In this document: positions 54,060 to 62,412 of the stretch, one piece after another
Position numbering within the stretch: the first letter of the stretch is position 1
Layout: each line of letters starts with the position of its first letter
Source of the DNA: Flavobacterium circumlabens
GTDB taxonomy: Bacteria > Bacteroidota > Bacteroidia > Flavobacteriales > Flavobacteriaceae
Length of the DNA stretch: 64,000 nt
Assembly: GCF_004345565.1 (NCBI RefSeq)
Contig: NZ_SLWA01000003.1
Span: 248,001-312,000, forward strand
Direction: 5' to 3'
The notes under the pieces: generated by a model
Told to the model about the DNA's origin: nothing
The model's input: the letters and a program-made list of their open reading frames with translations, nothing else
Database searches by the model: none
Position numbers and translations under genes: made by a program

Positions 54060-55535
54060 TTAATTATAACCCGGATTCTGTGGTAAACCAACAGGATCGA
54101 TATTTCTTTCGCTTTGCGGAATTGGATATAAATTATTTTTTTCTGAAACTGAGTTTTTAGCAGTGACTTTTTTTACTTCTGTTACTAAAGTTCCCCAACG
54201 TACTAAGTCAAACCATCTTTGTCCTTCCTGAACAAATTCTTTTTTGCGTTCTTCCTGAATCGCGGCTCTGAAAGCGGTCTGGTCTAATCCTGCTAAATCG
54301 ATTGTCGGGTCCGGTGTAGTGATTGGTTTTCCGAATGCTCGTCGCCTTACCTGATTAAGCAATTCATAAGCTTCGGCGGTTGGCGCTCCCTGCTCGTTTA
54401 TGGCTTCTGACAGTGACAATAAAATGTCGGCATAACGAATAATCGGGAAGTTGATCGCTACGTTTCCGGGTGTTGCCAGATTGGTTAAATCCAGGTACTT
54501 TTTGAAGATAGGTTTCGGAAAAGTATAAAGCGTTCCGGTAGTCGGGTTAAGCAATTGTTTGGCATAACTCACGTCTCTTCTTGTGTCTCCCGGAGCATAA
54601 ATGTCATAAAACAAAGCCACGTCTGAGATAATATCTGCCGGTTCTGTAGCCGTAAATCCGGTAAATGATGTGGATTGGAAGGTACTTCCGCTCGATCCGT
54701 TTCCAGCCTGATTCGGCTCAAACTGAACAGAGAAAATATGCTCTTTTCCGTTCTTTTTTGTTTTCGTAAAAATATCCTGAAAGTTTTCGAACAAAGCATA
54801 TCCGTATCCGCCGTTGATAACTTCTCTGGCTTTTAAAATTGCATTTGGATAATCTTTTCTGGTCAGATAAACTTTCGCTAAAATAGCTTTTGCAGCTCCG
54901 GAAGTGGCACGTCCTGCATCTGCAGCAGCGTAAGTTCCTGGCAGGTTTTCGGCATCAGTCAAATCTTTAATGATCTGGGCGTAAACTTCATCAACGGTCG
55001 CTCTTCTGGACTTTAAACTTTCTAACTGAATAGAAGTCGGTTCGTGCAAAACAATCGGAACTCCGGCCCAAAGACGCACTGCCTGAAAATAAAGCAATCC
55101 ACGGATAAACTTGGCTTCATTGATTAATCTGGTTTTAACGACTTCAGATCCTGAAACTTTTGGGATATTATCAATAGAAACGTTGGCTCTGTTGATTCCG
55201 GCATAAATTTGCCTCCAGGCAACCTGAACACGGTCTGAAGTGGCATCATGTGTTAAACTGCTCAAAGCTCTTACCTGCGGGTTTGTGGCAGAAACTCCGG
55301 CTGCTGCATAATCTGAACCCATATCGGTTAAGAAATAAAGGTTCCTGCCAAATAAACTCTGCTCGCCCGGATCAAGGTTTAAGGAAGCATAAACAGCAGT
55401 TACGCTCGCTACGGCATCATCCTGGGTCTTGAAGTAATTGGATTCGGTTACAAAAGAGGTTGGTGTTACCTCTAAATCTGTGCACGATACAAATAGACCG
55501 GCACTTAAAAGGAATGTTATTATGATCTTTTTCAT
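54060..55535 (-). CDS. RagB/SusD-family outer-membrane lipoprotein
   Basis: A 491-residue surface lipoprotein (lipobox LLSAGLFVSCTDLEV, Cys18). The SusD pattern is clear: 'NEAKFIRGLLYFQAVRLWAG' in the TPR helix region, 'VYAQIIKDLTDAENLP', and the terminal 'EERKKEFVQEGQRWFDLVRW'. It begins 16 bp after the SusC stop and 23 bp before the sulfatase. It should capture the sulfated substrate, or its organic part, for import. Confidence 0.95.
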   Translation of the reverse strand: MKKIIITFLLSAGLFVSCTDLEVTPTSFVTESNYFKTQDDAVASVTAVYASLNLDPGEQSLFGRNLYFLTDMGSDYAAAGVSATNPQVRALSSLTHDATSDRVQVAWRQIYAGINRANVSIDNIPKVSGSEVVKTRLINEAKFIRGLLYFQAVRLWAGVPIVLHEPTSIQLESLKSRRATVDEVYAQIIKDLTDAENLPGTYAAADAGRATSGAAKAILAKVYLTRKDYPNAILKAREVINGGYGYALFENFQDIFTKTKKNGKEHIFSVQFEPNQAGNGSSGSTFQSTSFTGFTATEPADIISDVALFYDIYAPGDTRRDVSYAKQLLNPTTGTLYTFPKPIFKKYLDLTNLATPGNVAINFPIIRYADILLSLSEAINEQGAPTAEAYELLNQVRRRAFGKPITTPDPTIDLAGLDQTAFRAAIQEERKKEFVQEGQRWFDLVRWGTLVTEVKKVTAKNSVSEKNNLYPIPQSERNIDPVGLPQNPGYN

Positions 55536-55551
55536 TTTATATTTTTTTTAC

Positions 55552-58500
55552 TTAGAAAGTTACGTTCAGTCCCGAGATGAATGTTTTTGAGTTTGGATAA
55601 GAACCAAAATCAATTCCCGGATATAAGTTGTTTTGCTCGTAGGAACTTACCTCCGGATCATAACCGGTATATTTGGTCCATGTAATCAGGTTTTCTGCAG
55701 AAACATAGAATTTCACGCTTTTTGCCCCGAATTTTTTTGAAACGCTTTTGGGCAATGTATATCCCAGCGTGATTAATTTTAATCTTAGAAAAGAAGCATC
55801 TTCAACATAACGCTCCGAAACAATTCCAAGCGGAGAACTTGACGCTCTCGGAATTTCATTACTTAGGTTTGTTGGTGTCCAGCGGTCTCCAAGTGTTGTT
55901 GCAGCATTGGTTCCGAGCGTTGAAATTTCTAATTGCTGATTTAAAGCATTAAATATTTTTCCGCCATACGATCCCTGGAAAGAGAAATTCAAATCAAAAT
56001 CATGATAGGAAATCGAGTTGCTGAAACTTCCGACAAATTTTGGCTGGGAAGTTCCCAGATTTCCTTTGTCAAGAGCTGTAATAACGCCGTCGCCATTAGT
56101 GTCAACATATTTTCGGTCACCCACTTTTGTGTTGGCTAAACTGTTTATTTTCGGCTGTGTATTGATTTCTTCCTGAGTCTGGAAAATTCCGTTTGTTTTG
56201 TATCCCCAGAAAGTTCCTAAAGGCAGACCCACTTTTACCGTTACCGGCTGTTGTTGTAATAAGGAACCATTTGGTACTACGGGGAAAAACTGATTTACTC
56301 CGTTTCCAATAGAAACTACTTTGTTTCTGTTGGCAGAAAAGACAATGTTCGAGTTCCAGGAGAAGTTTTCGGTTTTTAGATTTTCGGTCGTTAAACCAAT
56401 TTCGATCCCTTTATTTTCAACACCGCCAATATTTTGCAGAACGCTTGCATATCCGGAAGTAAGCGGCACGGGAACGCTGATTAATAAATCATTTGTCTTT
56501 TTGTAATACACATCAAAAACAAAATTGATTTTTCGGTCTAATAAGGATAAATCTAAACCAAGATTATACTGATCTGTTTTTTCCCATTTCAAATCAGGAT
56601 TTGCCAATCGGGTAGGAGCCAGTCCGGTGTATAAGGTACCTCCAAAAGCATAATTTACAGAACCCATTGACGCTAAGGAAAGGTAATTCCCAATTTCCTG
56701 GTTTCCTGTTGTTCCGGCACTAATTCTAAGTTTAGCCTCCGTTACACCTTTTATGTTACTGGCAAATTCTTCCTCTGTAATATTCCACGAAAAACCTGCG
56801 GACGGGAAATAACCCCAAAGCGATTCAGAACCAAATCTTGAAGAACCATCTGCACGTGCAGAAAGGGTAAAATTGTATTTTCCTTTATAAGAGTAATTGA
56901 CTCTCGCAAGCCATGATTTTAAAACACTTTCGAAGGCATCACTATACGGTTTTACAGCAACACCATCCTGAAGCGCATTGTACGTGTTAGCATCGTTCAC
57001 AAAAGTATTTGAACCCGCATTTACCACTTCACCCTGAGTATATTGAAGCGTGTAACCTGCCAAAGCGGAAAATTTATGGTTTTCACCGAAGGTCGTATTA
57101 TAATTCAGCGTATTTTCATTCAGTACAGAACTTACCAATCGGTCTCCAACAGACGCTAAACCTTTTGTTCCGGCACCGTTTGAAGTGTTCGCAGGTGCAT
57201 AGTAATTTTGCTTGGTGTTGATGACGTCACCACTTACCGCAACTTTAGCCGTTAATTTTTTGGTTATTTTATACTCACCAAATAAACTGGTGAGGATTCT
57301 GTTGATTTTGGTTTCGTTAATTGTATTTTCTAAATCATTAATAGGATTTGGAACATAACCATTAACAGAAGTTGCATACGGATTAGAGGTTACGTTATAA
57401 CTGCCGTCTGCATTTTTTATCGGGACAACCGGGGCCGTTAATACCGCACTCGCCAGAGGGTTTGGATTCCTTCCGCCGGCTGCATTACTGCCCACGCCAT
57501 TTGAAATGGAGTTGCTGTAATTTGCATTTACACCAAATTTGAAATTCTGGGAATAATTTTTCTCATAGTTAATACGAAGCGAAATTCTTTTAAAATCAGA
57601 TCCGAGAACAATTCCTTCCTGATCAAAATATCCGGCAGAGATCGCATATCTGGATCTGTCGTCACCACCTGAAAAAGATAATTGATGATTTTGCACCGGA
57701 GCTGCGCTTCTGAATGCAGCAGATTGCCAGTCGTAATTGTTAGAAGTTTTGAAAGCTTCAATCTGGGCAGCAGAAAAAGAAGGGGCCTGGCCAATACTTG
57801 CCTGTACATCATTACGTAAACCTGCCCATTGGCTGGCATCCATTAAATGAAGTTTTTTGGTAATGTCCTGAAACCCAAAATAGCCCTGATACGAAATATT
57901 GTCCTGACCCTTTGTTCCTTTTTTGGTGGTAATAATGACAACTCCATTGGCACCGCGTGAACCGTAAATAGCAGTTGCAGAAGCATCTTTTAAGACTTCA
58001 ATAGATTCAATATCAGCAGGATTTATAGTCGATAATACGTTGATACTGGCTCCGGCAAAAGATACGCCTGCCGAACTGTTTGCGTTATCGTTATAAATCA
58101 GGATTCCATCCACAACATATAAGGGTTCGTTACCCGCCGTGATTGAGTTTCCTCCACGAATACGGACGCTTGAAGAGGCGCCCGGACGGCCGGAACTTTG
58201 TGTAACTACCACCCCGGCAACAGCACCTCTTAAAAGGTTATCTGCCGATGAAGTGACCTGAGATAAATTGGCTTTTGGAACAGAAGCTACAGAACCTGTA
58301 ATGTCTTTTCGTTTTTGGGTTCCGTACCCAACCACTACCAGTTCATCCAATTCCTGTCTTTCTTCTTTTAAGTGAATGGTAACCGGATTTTTTTCAACTA
58401 CAATTTCCAGTTTTTTGTATCCAATATAACTTACGATTAAGGTATAAGGAAATTTCTGACCCGTCTGAAAATAAAATTTTCCTTCAGCATCTGTTACAAC

Positions 58501-58677
58501 CCCGTGAGTTGTACCTTTAATATTTATTGAAGCTCCAATAATTGGCTGATTAGTAATGTCATCAACTACCGTTCCGTCGAGTTTAGATTGTATAAGCGGT
58601 GTTGTATTTTGTGCTTGAAATTGCAGTGATGTTAACAAAATAGTAACCCATAAAATGAGATTTATATTTTTTTTCAT
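55552..58677 (-). CDS. SusC/RagA-family TonB-linked outer-membrane transporter
   Basis: About 1041 residues. I chose ATG 58677 because it opens a clean signal peptide (MKKNINLILWVTILLTSLQF); the longer frame would run through the leader hairpin. A regulatory-like beta domain (GASINIKGTTHGVVTDAEG) is followed by the TonB box DELVVVGYGT, the plug motif 'SSSVRIRGGNSITAGNEPLY', LKDASATAIYGSRGANG and a barrel ending in FISGLNVTF. It heads the sulfur operon behind the Cys-rich leader, so import of sulfate esters is the likely role. Confidence 0.95.
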   Translation of the reverse strand: MKKNINLILWVTILLTSLQFQAQNTTPLIQSKLDGTVVDDITNQPIIGASINIKGTTHGVVTDAEGKFYFQTGQKFPYTLIVSYIGYKKLEIVVEKNPVTIHLKEERQELDELVVVGYGTQKRKDITGSVASVPKANLSQVTSSADNLLRGAVAGVVVTQSSGRPGASSSVRIRGGNSITAGNEPLYVVDGILIYNDNANSSAGVSFAGASINVLSTINPADIESIEVLKDASATAIYGSRGANGVVIITTKKGTKGQDNISYQGYFGFQDITKKLHLMDASQWAGLRNDVQASIGQAPSFSAAQIEAFKTSNNYDWQSAAFRSAAPVQNHQLSFSGGDDRSRYAISAGYFDQEGIVLGSDFKRISLRINYEKNYSQNFKFGVNANYSNSISNGVGSNAAGGRNPNPLASAVLTAPVVPIKNADGSYNVTSNPYATSVNGYVPNPINDLENTINETKINRILTSLFGEYKITKKLTAKVAVSGDVINTKQNYYAPANTSNGAGTKGLASVGDRLVSSVLNENTLNYNTTFGENHKFSALAGYTLQYTQGEVVNAGSNTFVNDANTYNALQDGVAVKPYSDAFESVLKSWLARVNYSYKGKYNFTLSARADGSSRFGSESLWGYFPSAGFSWNITEEEFASNIKGVTEAKLRISAGTTGNQEIGNYLSLASMGSVNYAFGGTLYTGLAPTRLANPDLKWEKTDQYNLGLDLSLLDRKINFVFDVYYKKTNDLLISVPVPLTSGYASVLQNIGGVENKGIEIGLTTENLKTENFSWNSNIVFSANRNKVVSIGNGVNQFFPVVPNGSLLQQQPVTVKVGLPLGTFWGYKTNGIFQTQEEINTQPKINSLANTKVGDRKYVDTNGDGVITALDKGNLGTSQPKFVGSFSNSISYHDFDLNFSFQGSYGGKIFNALNQQLEISTLGTNAATTLGDRWTPTNLSNEIPRASSSPLGIVSERYVEDASFLRLKLITLGYTLPKSVSKKFGAKSVKFYVSAENLITWTKYTGYDPEVSSYEQNNLYPGIDFGSYPNSKTFISGLNVTF

Positions 58678-58703
58678 TTCTTTGTAATGGTTTAAGTAAT
58701 TAA

Positions 58704-58750
58704 CAAGGCGCCCTGAGAGCTGAATTTTCAGCACTCTGAATGTTTCCTTG
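58704..58750 (-). promoter_or_regulatory. Second leader stem-loop before SusC
   Basis: The outer stem CAAGG/CCTTG closes an inner hairpin GAG-t-GCTGAA / TTCAGC-t-CTC. On the minus strand it ends 27 bases before the SusC ATG. No T run follows, so it is not a plain terminator. With the first hairpin it forms a two-part leader that may control readthrough or ribosome access. Confidence 0.6.
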
Positions 58751-58778
58751 ATTTAGTGATAAATGTTCTTTAAGCCTC

Positions 58779-58804
58779 GCCATTTCTGTTGCCGCAGAAA
58801 TGGC
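58779..58804 (-). promoter_or_regulatory. Attenuator-like hairpin after the leader peptide
   Basis: A perfect 10-bp stem gccatttctg / cagaaatggc with a 6-base loop, starting 6 bp after the leader stop. On the minus strand its loop and 3' arm (CGGCAACAG) are complementary to the Cys codons (CTGTTGCTG) over 9 positions including one G-U pair. The stem and the codon pairing exclude each other, as in attenuators. On the plus strand it would be a terminator (T7), but no plus-strand gene lies upstream. Confidence 0.65.
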
Positions 58805-58809
58805 TTTTT

Positions 58810-58842
58810 TTATTTACAGCAACAGCTTTGCATCTTTTTCAT
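58810..58842 (-). CDS. Cys-rich leader peptide MKKMQSCCCK
   Basis: A 10-codon ORF with ATG at 58842-58840 and TAA at 58812-58810. Three Cys codons in a row (TGT TGC TGT, 58816-58824) precede the last Lys. It sits 133 bp before the SusC ATG and is followed at once by a hairpin. Short ORFs with Cys runs in front of sulfur genes work as cysteine-sensing attenuators in mycobacteria. Here it would stall ribosomes when Cys-tRNA is scarce and so control the SusCD-sulfatase-encapsulin operon. The mechanism is inferred. Confidence 0.7.
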   Translation of the reverse strand: MKKMQSCCCK

Positions 58843-59177
58843 CTTAGTTTTTTTAGTTATTAATTTTTTTGGATTTATAGGTATCGTTTTAAGATCAGCT
58901 CAATACAAATCAATGCATTAAACAGACTTTTGTAATTTCAATAAAGTATTCTTGTGGTGAATTTTAAATATTCGTCTTTGAATCAGATTGATTTTGTGAT
59001 TAGGAAATAATCAACAGACCGAATAAGGTTGAGAGGTTTAACAACAGAAGCACATATAACAAAAAGTGTTATAAGTATATTTTTTAGGTAAAATGTAATA
59101 CGATATGCTTTCGGTTGTTTTCAAAATATAGTTTTTTGGTTTCAAATATTATTTATAAACTCTACTAATCCTATAGA

Positions 59178-59208
59178 CAAAGTTAATTTTAATATAATAA
59201 AATCCAAA
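59178..59208 (-). promoter_or_regulatory. Bacteroidetes-type promoter for the sulfur operon
   Basis: On the minus strand TTTG (59208-59205) and TAACTTTG (59185-59178) match the -33 and -7 consensus exactly, with a 19-base spacer. It lies about 335 bases before the leader peptide ATG, giving a long 5' leader. A closer promoter is not visible. Confidence 0.55.
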
Positions 59209-59557
59209 AAAAAGTTTAATTATTTTTTTTTCAGAGTGCAAATAAAATAATATATCATATTATTTTTATTTTAATTAATTGAAAATCAATAGATTGTTAT
59301 TTTTTATTAAAACGTCACGTACCTTAAAATTATTTTTTATAAAACATTTAAATGTAGTATTTTATACTTTTTTTTCTCCTTTTTAATTGCTGCATAAAGT
59401 ATAATAAAAGACAAAAAACGTCAGGGAAGGATCATTTTTGAGTTCATTTTATAATTTTATACTCAAAACAGGTCGGTTTTTAAAGTTGATTTTGAAGAAA
59501 TTAGACTAATTTTATAGACATTAAAATAAATTTAAATTTTTTATTCATCCTATTATT

Positions 59558-59592
59558 AAATACTTATATTTGTGGTAAGTATTTATACTTAG
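59558..59592 (+). promoter_or_regulatory. Candidate moeA promoter with palindromic operator
   Basis: TATATTTG at 59565-59572 fits the -7 box. Around it are aaatactta on the left and the palindrome taagtatttatactta (59576-59591) on the right, giving three copies of the AAGTAT half site. The arrangement suggests repressor binding over the start site. A -33 box is unclear. Confidence 0.5.
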
Positions 59593-59608
59593 TTTTATAT
59601 TCTGAATC

Positions 59609-60781
59609 ATGATACAAGTTAGTGAGGCTTTAACGATCGTAGCTGAAAACAGTTCAAAAATGCCAACGCAGAAAATCCCCGTGAATAAAGCGTTAGGATA
59701 CGTTTTGGCTAAAACAGTACACGCGCCAATCGCAATGCCGCCTTTTCGCCAGTCTGCCATGGACGGCTATGCTTTTACGCACAGTAGAAGGCATCAGTAC
59801 GATGTTGTAGGTATTTCACAGGCTGGAGATCATTCGAATACAAAACTTGAATTCAACGAGGCAGTACGTATTTTTACAGGTGCTTTTGTACCCGACGATG
59901 CAGATACTGTCGTCATGCAGGAACATGTAATGGCAAACGAGCAATCGATTCTGATTACTAATATGCCGGAACAATTTGCAAATGTGCGTGGTAAAGGTGA
60001 GCAGATTCAGAAGGGAGATGTTGTTTTTGAAGCGAATACCTTGATTACGCCTGCTGCAGTAGGATTTTTGGCTTGCCTGGGGATTACAGCAATAACCGTT
60101 TATAAAAAACCGAAAGTTGCCTTCTTAGTAACCGGAAACGAACTGGTAGAATCCGGAAAGAAATTACCAAAGGGAAAAATATTCGAAAGTAATTCGATTA
60201 TGCTGCAGGCTGCGCTTCAAACCATCGGAATTAAAAAAACGAAAGTTTATACCGTAAAAGATAAGCTGAAAGCAACTAAAAAAGCACTAAAAGAGATTTT
60301 GCCCCAATATGACATTGTTTTAATTTCCGGCGGCATATCAGTCGGAGATTATGATTTTGTGAAAGAGGCCTTACTAGCCAATGAAGTAGTGGAACTGTTT
60401 TATAAAATCAATCAAAAGCCCGGAAAACCGATGTTTTTTGGGAAACGAAAGGAGACATTAGTGTTTGCTCTGCCCGGAAATCCGGCTTCTTCACTCACTA
60501 ATTTTTACGTATATGTGTATCCGGCCATCCGGAATAAAATGGGTTTCTCTGAAATTCACCTGCCAAAATTAATCCGGAAATTAAATGCAGATATTCCCAA
60601 TACAACCGGAAAGACCTTGTTCCTGAAAGCCTTATATGACGAAACCCACGTTGAGGTTTTGGGTGGTCAGAGTTCTGCAATGCTCAATTCGTTTGCAATT
60701 GCCAATAGTTTACTGATTGTTCCTAATGATGCGGAAATGCTTAAAAAAGAGGAATTGGTGACGTTATTGCCGATTGGTTAG
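59609..60781 (+). CDS. moeA: Molybdopterin molybdotransferase MoeA
   Basis: A 390-residue enzyme that inserts molybdate into adenylylated molybdopterin. It begins MIQVSEALTIVAENSSKMPT and has the domain signatures 'AMPPFRQSAMDGYAF', FTGAFVPDDADTVVMQE, 'VAFLVTGNELVESGKKLPKG', LISGGISVGDYDFV, KPGKPMFFG and ALPGNPASS. Length is normal. It opens a plus-strand cofactor cluster that is divergent from the sulfur operon. Confidence 0.96.
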   Translation: MIQVSEALTIVAENSSKMPTQKIPVNKALGYVLAKTVHAPIAMPPFRQSAMDGYAFTHSRRHQYDVVGISQAGDHSNTKLEFNEAVRIFTGAFVPDDADTVVMQEHVMANEQSILITNMPEQFANVRGKGEQIQKGDVVFEANTLITPAAVGFLACLGITAITVYKKPKVAFLVTGNELVESGKKLPKGKIFESNSIMLQAALQTIGIKKTKVYTVKDKLKATKKALKEILPQYDIVLISGGISVGDYDFVKEALLANEVVELFYKINQKPGKPMFFGKRKETLVFALPGNPASSLTNFYVYVYPAIRNKMGFSEIHLPKLIRKLNADIPNTTGKTLFLKALYDETHVEVLGGQSSAMLNSFAIANSLLIVPNDAEMLKKEELVTLLPIG

Positions 60782-60813
60782 TGGAATGTGGAAAAGAGAG
60801 TAAAGAGAATAGA

Positions 60814-60861
60814 GAATAGAAGAAAGAGAATAGAAGAAAGAGAATAGAAGAAAGAGAATAG
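60814..60861. repeat. 14-bp tandem repeat (gaatagaagaaaga)
   Basis: Three full copies and one partial copy lie just after the moeA stop, followed by 'cctgaaacctgaaac' repeats up to 60945. No terminator is seen, so moeA may read through to the transporter gene. Confidence 0.85.
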
Positions 60862-60947
60862 ATTGCAGATTGTGGTGTGTAAATTAGGGACATAACCTGA
60901 AACCTGAAACTTTAAACTTGAAACAACAAAAACCTGAAACAAAACCA

Positions 60948-61694
60948 ATGAATCTCCTTAGTACCGAAAACATTGTACTGTTCAGCTTCGCTTTAATTGT
61001 GATTGCTTTTTTGTATTCCAGTGTTGGGCATGGGGGAGCGTCGGGTTATTTGGCTCTGATGACGATTTTTGCGTTTCCGGTTGCGATTATGAAACCATCG
61101 GCTTTGCTGTTGAATTTGTTTGTTTCGAGTATTTCATTTCTCTTTTATTATCGTATGAATTATTTCAGGCCAAAGCTTTTTTACCCTTTTGCAATTGCTT
61201 CGATACCCGCTGCATTTATTGGTGGTTTTGTGACGCTGGATAATGCGGTTTATAAAATTATCCTCGGAATTGTATTGGTTTTTGCAGCACTGAGGTTGTT
61301 TGGCATATTTAATTTTAAAGAAAAAGAAGCGGTTACGATACATATTCCTTTTGCCCTGATGATCGGATTTGCGATCGGATTATTATCCGGCATGTTGGGG
61401 ATTGGCGGGGGAATTATCCTGAGTCCGATTTTATTGTTTTTGGGATGGGCAAACATCAAAGAATCGGCAGCAATTTCGAGTTTATTCATATTTGTAAACT
61501 CATTTGCCGGATTAATGGGATTTTTTCTGGGAGGAAAAACAATTCCGACAGAAAGTTTTTACCTGGTTCCAATTGCGGTTATCGGTGGAGTTTTAGGCGG
61601 ATTTTACGGAAGCGGCTATTTCTCTAATAAAACTTTAAAATTTGTTTTGGGAACCGTCATTTTTATGGCAAGTATAAAATTGATTTTTCCCTGA
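60948..61694 (+). CDS. TauE/SafE (TSUP) family membrane transporter
   Basis: A 248-residue protein with about eight TM helices from the ATG at 60948. The longer frame from a TTG at 60918 runs through a 'ctgaaac' repeat and is unlikely. The family motif 'SSVGHGGASGYLALMTIF' and the central LLSGMLGIGGGIILSPILL mark it as TSUP. Members export sulfite, sulfoacetate or other sulfur compounds. It sits in a molybdenum cofactor/siroheme cluster, which fits sulfite or related anion traffic. Confidence 0.93.
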   Translation: MNLLSTENIVLFSFALIVIAFLYSSVGHGGASGYLALMTIFAFPVAIMKPSALLLNLFVSSISFLFYYRMNYFRPKLFYPFAIASIPAAFIGGFVTLDNAVYKIILGIVLVFAALRLFGIFNFKEKEAVTIHIPFALMIGFAIGLLSGMLGIGGGIILSPILLFLGWANIKESAAISSLFIFVNSFAGLMGFFLGGKTIPTESFYLVPIAVIGGVLGGFYGSGYFSNKTLKFVLGTVIFMASIKLIFP

Positions 61695-61710
61695 AAAGGT
61701 TTTAAAAATA

Positions 61711-61766
61711 TAAGCCACAGATTAAATGATTATGTAGATCAAAAAAATAAAAATCTACAAAATCTG
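61711..61766. repeat. Imperfect inverted repeat ('gccacagatt... aaatctgt')
   Basis: The arms agccacagatt and tgtagat pair with atctaca and aaatctgt across a short AT spacer, in the gap after the transporter gene. It is a typical flavobacterial intergenic hairpin and a possible weak terminator. Confidence 0.55.
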
Positions 61767-61834
61767 TATAAAAAAAAATTAAATGTAAAAAATAAACAAG
61801 ATTGGCAAAACCTAAAACCTGAAACAAAAAAATC

Positions 61835-62407
61835 ATGGAAACGCTAACAGTATATATTCTTTGTGGAGGCAAAAGCACCAGAATGCAGACAGAGAAAGGT
61901 TTGGTTTTGTTTCAGAAAAAACCTTTCATTGAACATATCATTCACGCGATTTTACCCATCACAGAAAAAATAAAACTGATTACGACGACGAGAGAATACG
62001 ATTATCTGCCGTACCAAAAGATACCGGATATTATAACTGATAAAGGACCTTTGGGCGGAATTTATACCGCACTGACAGCTTCGGAAACCGAATTTAATTT
62101 GATTTTGAGTTGTGATATTCCGTTAATTTCAACCGAATTATTATCCGAGCTAATTTCAAAACATACCAATGAAGCGGGCGTTACTGTTTTTGCTTCAGAA
62201 AGTAAAGTGCATCCGTTAATCGGGATTTATTCTAAAAAAATGCTGCCCGTTATAAAAGAAGCTATTGAGACAGATGAACTAAAAATGATGGATCTGATTG
62301 CTAAAATTCCCCATCAGATTATCAATATAGACGAAAGTGAAAATTTTCATTTGAGCAATATTAATTCGATTGATGAATTAAACGACCTGAATATCAATTT
62401 AAGTTAA
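61835..62407 (+). CDS. mobA: Molybdenum cofactor guanylyltransferase MobA
   Basis: A 190-residue enzyme that joins GMP to molybdopterin to make the guanine dinucleotide cofactor. The nucleotide loop LCGGKSTRMQTEKGLV (about 10-25), 'DKGPLGGIYTALTASET' and ILSCDIPLIST are diagnostic. It lies 6 bp before cobA. The presence of MobA means that a bis-MGD enzyme such as assimilatory nitrate reductase is probably encoded nearby. Confidence 0.94.
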   Translation: METLTVYILCGGKSTRMQTEKGLVLFQKKPFIEHIIHAILPITEKIKLITTTREYDYLPYQKIPDIITDKGPLGGIYTALTASETEFNLILSCDIPLISTELLSELISKHTNEAGVTVFASESKVHPLIGIYSKKMLPVIKEAIETDELKMMDLIAKIPHQIINIDESENFHLSNINSIDELNDLNINLS

Positions 62408-62412
62408 GTACT

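Larger units (their letters stand above)
58843..59608. other. AT-rich divergent control region of the sulfur operon and moeA
   Basis: The stretch has no open frame of note. It holds a consensus minus-strand promoter (59178-59208), a plus-strand -7 box (59565-59572) and a palindromic set (59558-59592). The middle (59210-59560) is very AT-rich and shows long A and T runs. Confidence 0.6.

Noticed and set aside
58678..58734. Upstream extension of SusC by 19 residues (MLKIQLSGRLVNYLNHYKE).
   Set aside because: It overlaps the leader stem-loop, and the internal ATG at 58677 starts a standard signal peptide.
58779..58804. Plus-strand terminator with a T7 tract.
   Set aside because: No plus-strand gene or promoter lies upstream of it. 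The hairpin makes more sense as part of the minus-strand leader.
58678..59170. A SAM or cobalamin riboswitch in front of the sulfur operon.
   Set aside because: I looked for the conserved core words of these classes and did not find them; the Cys-codon leader explains the structure better.
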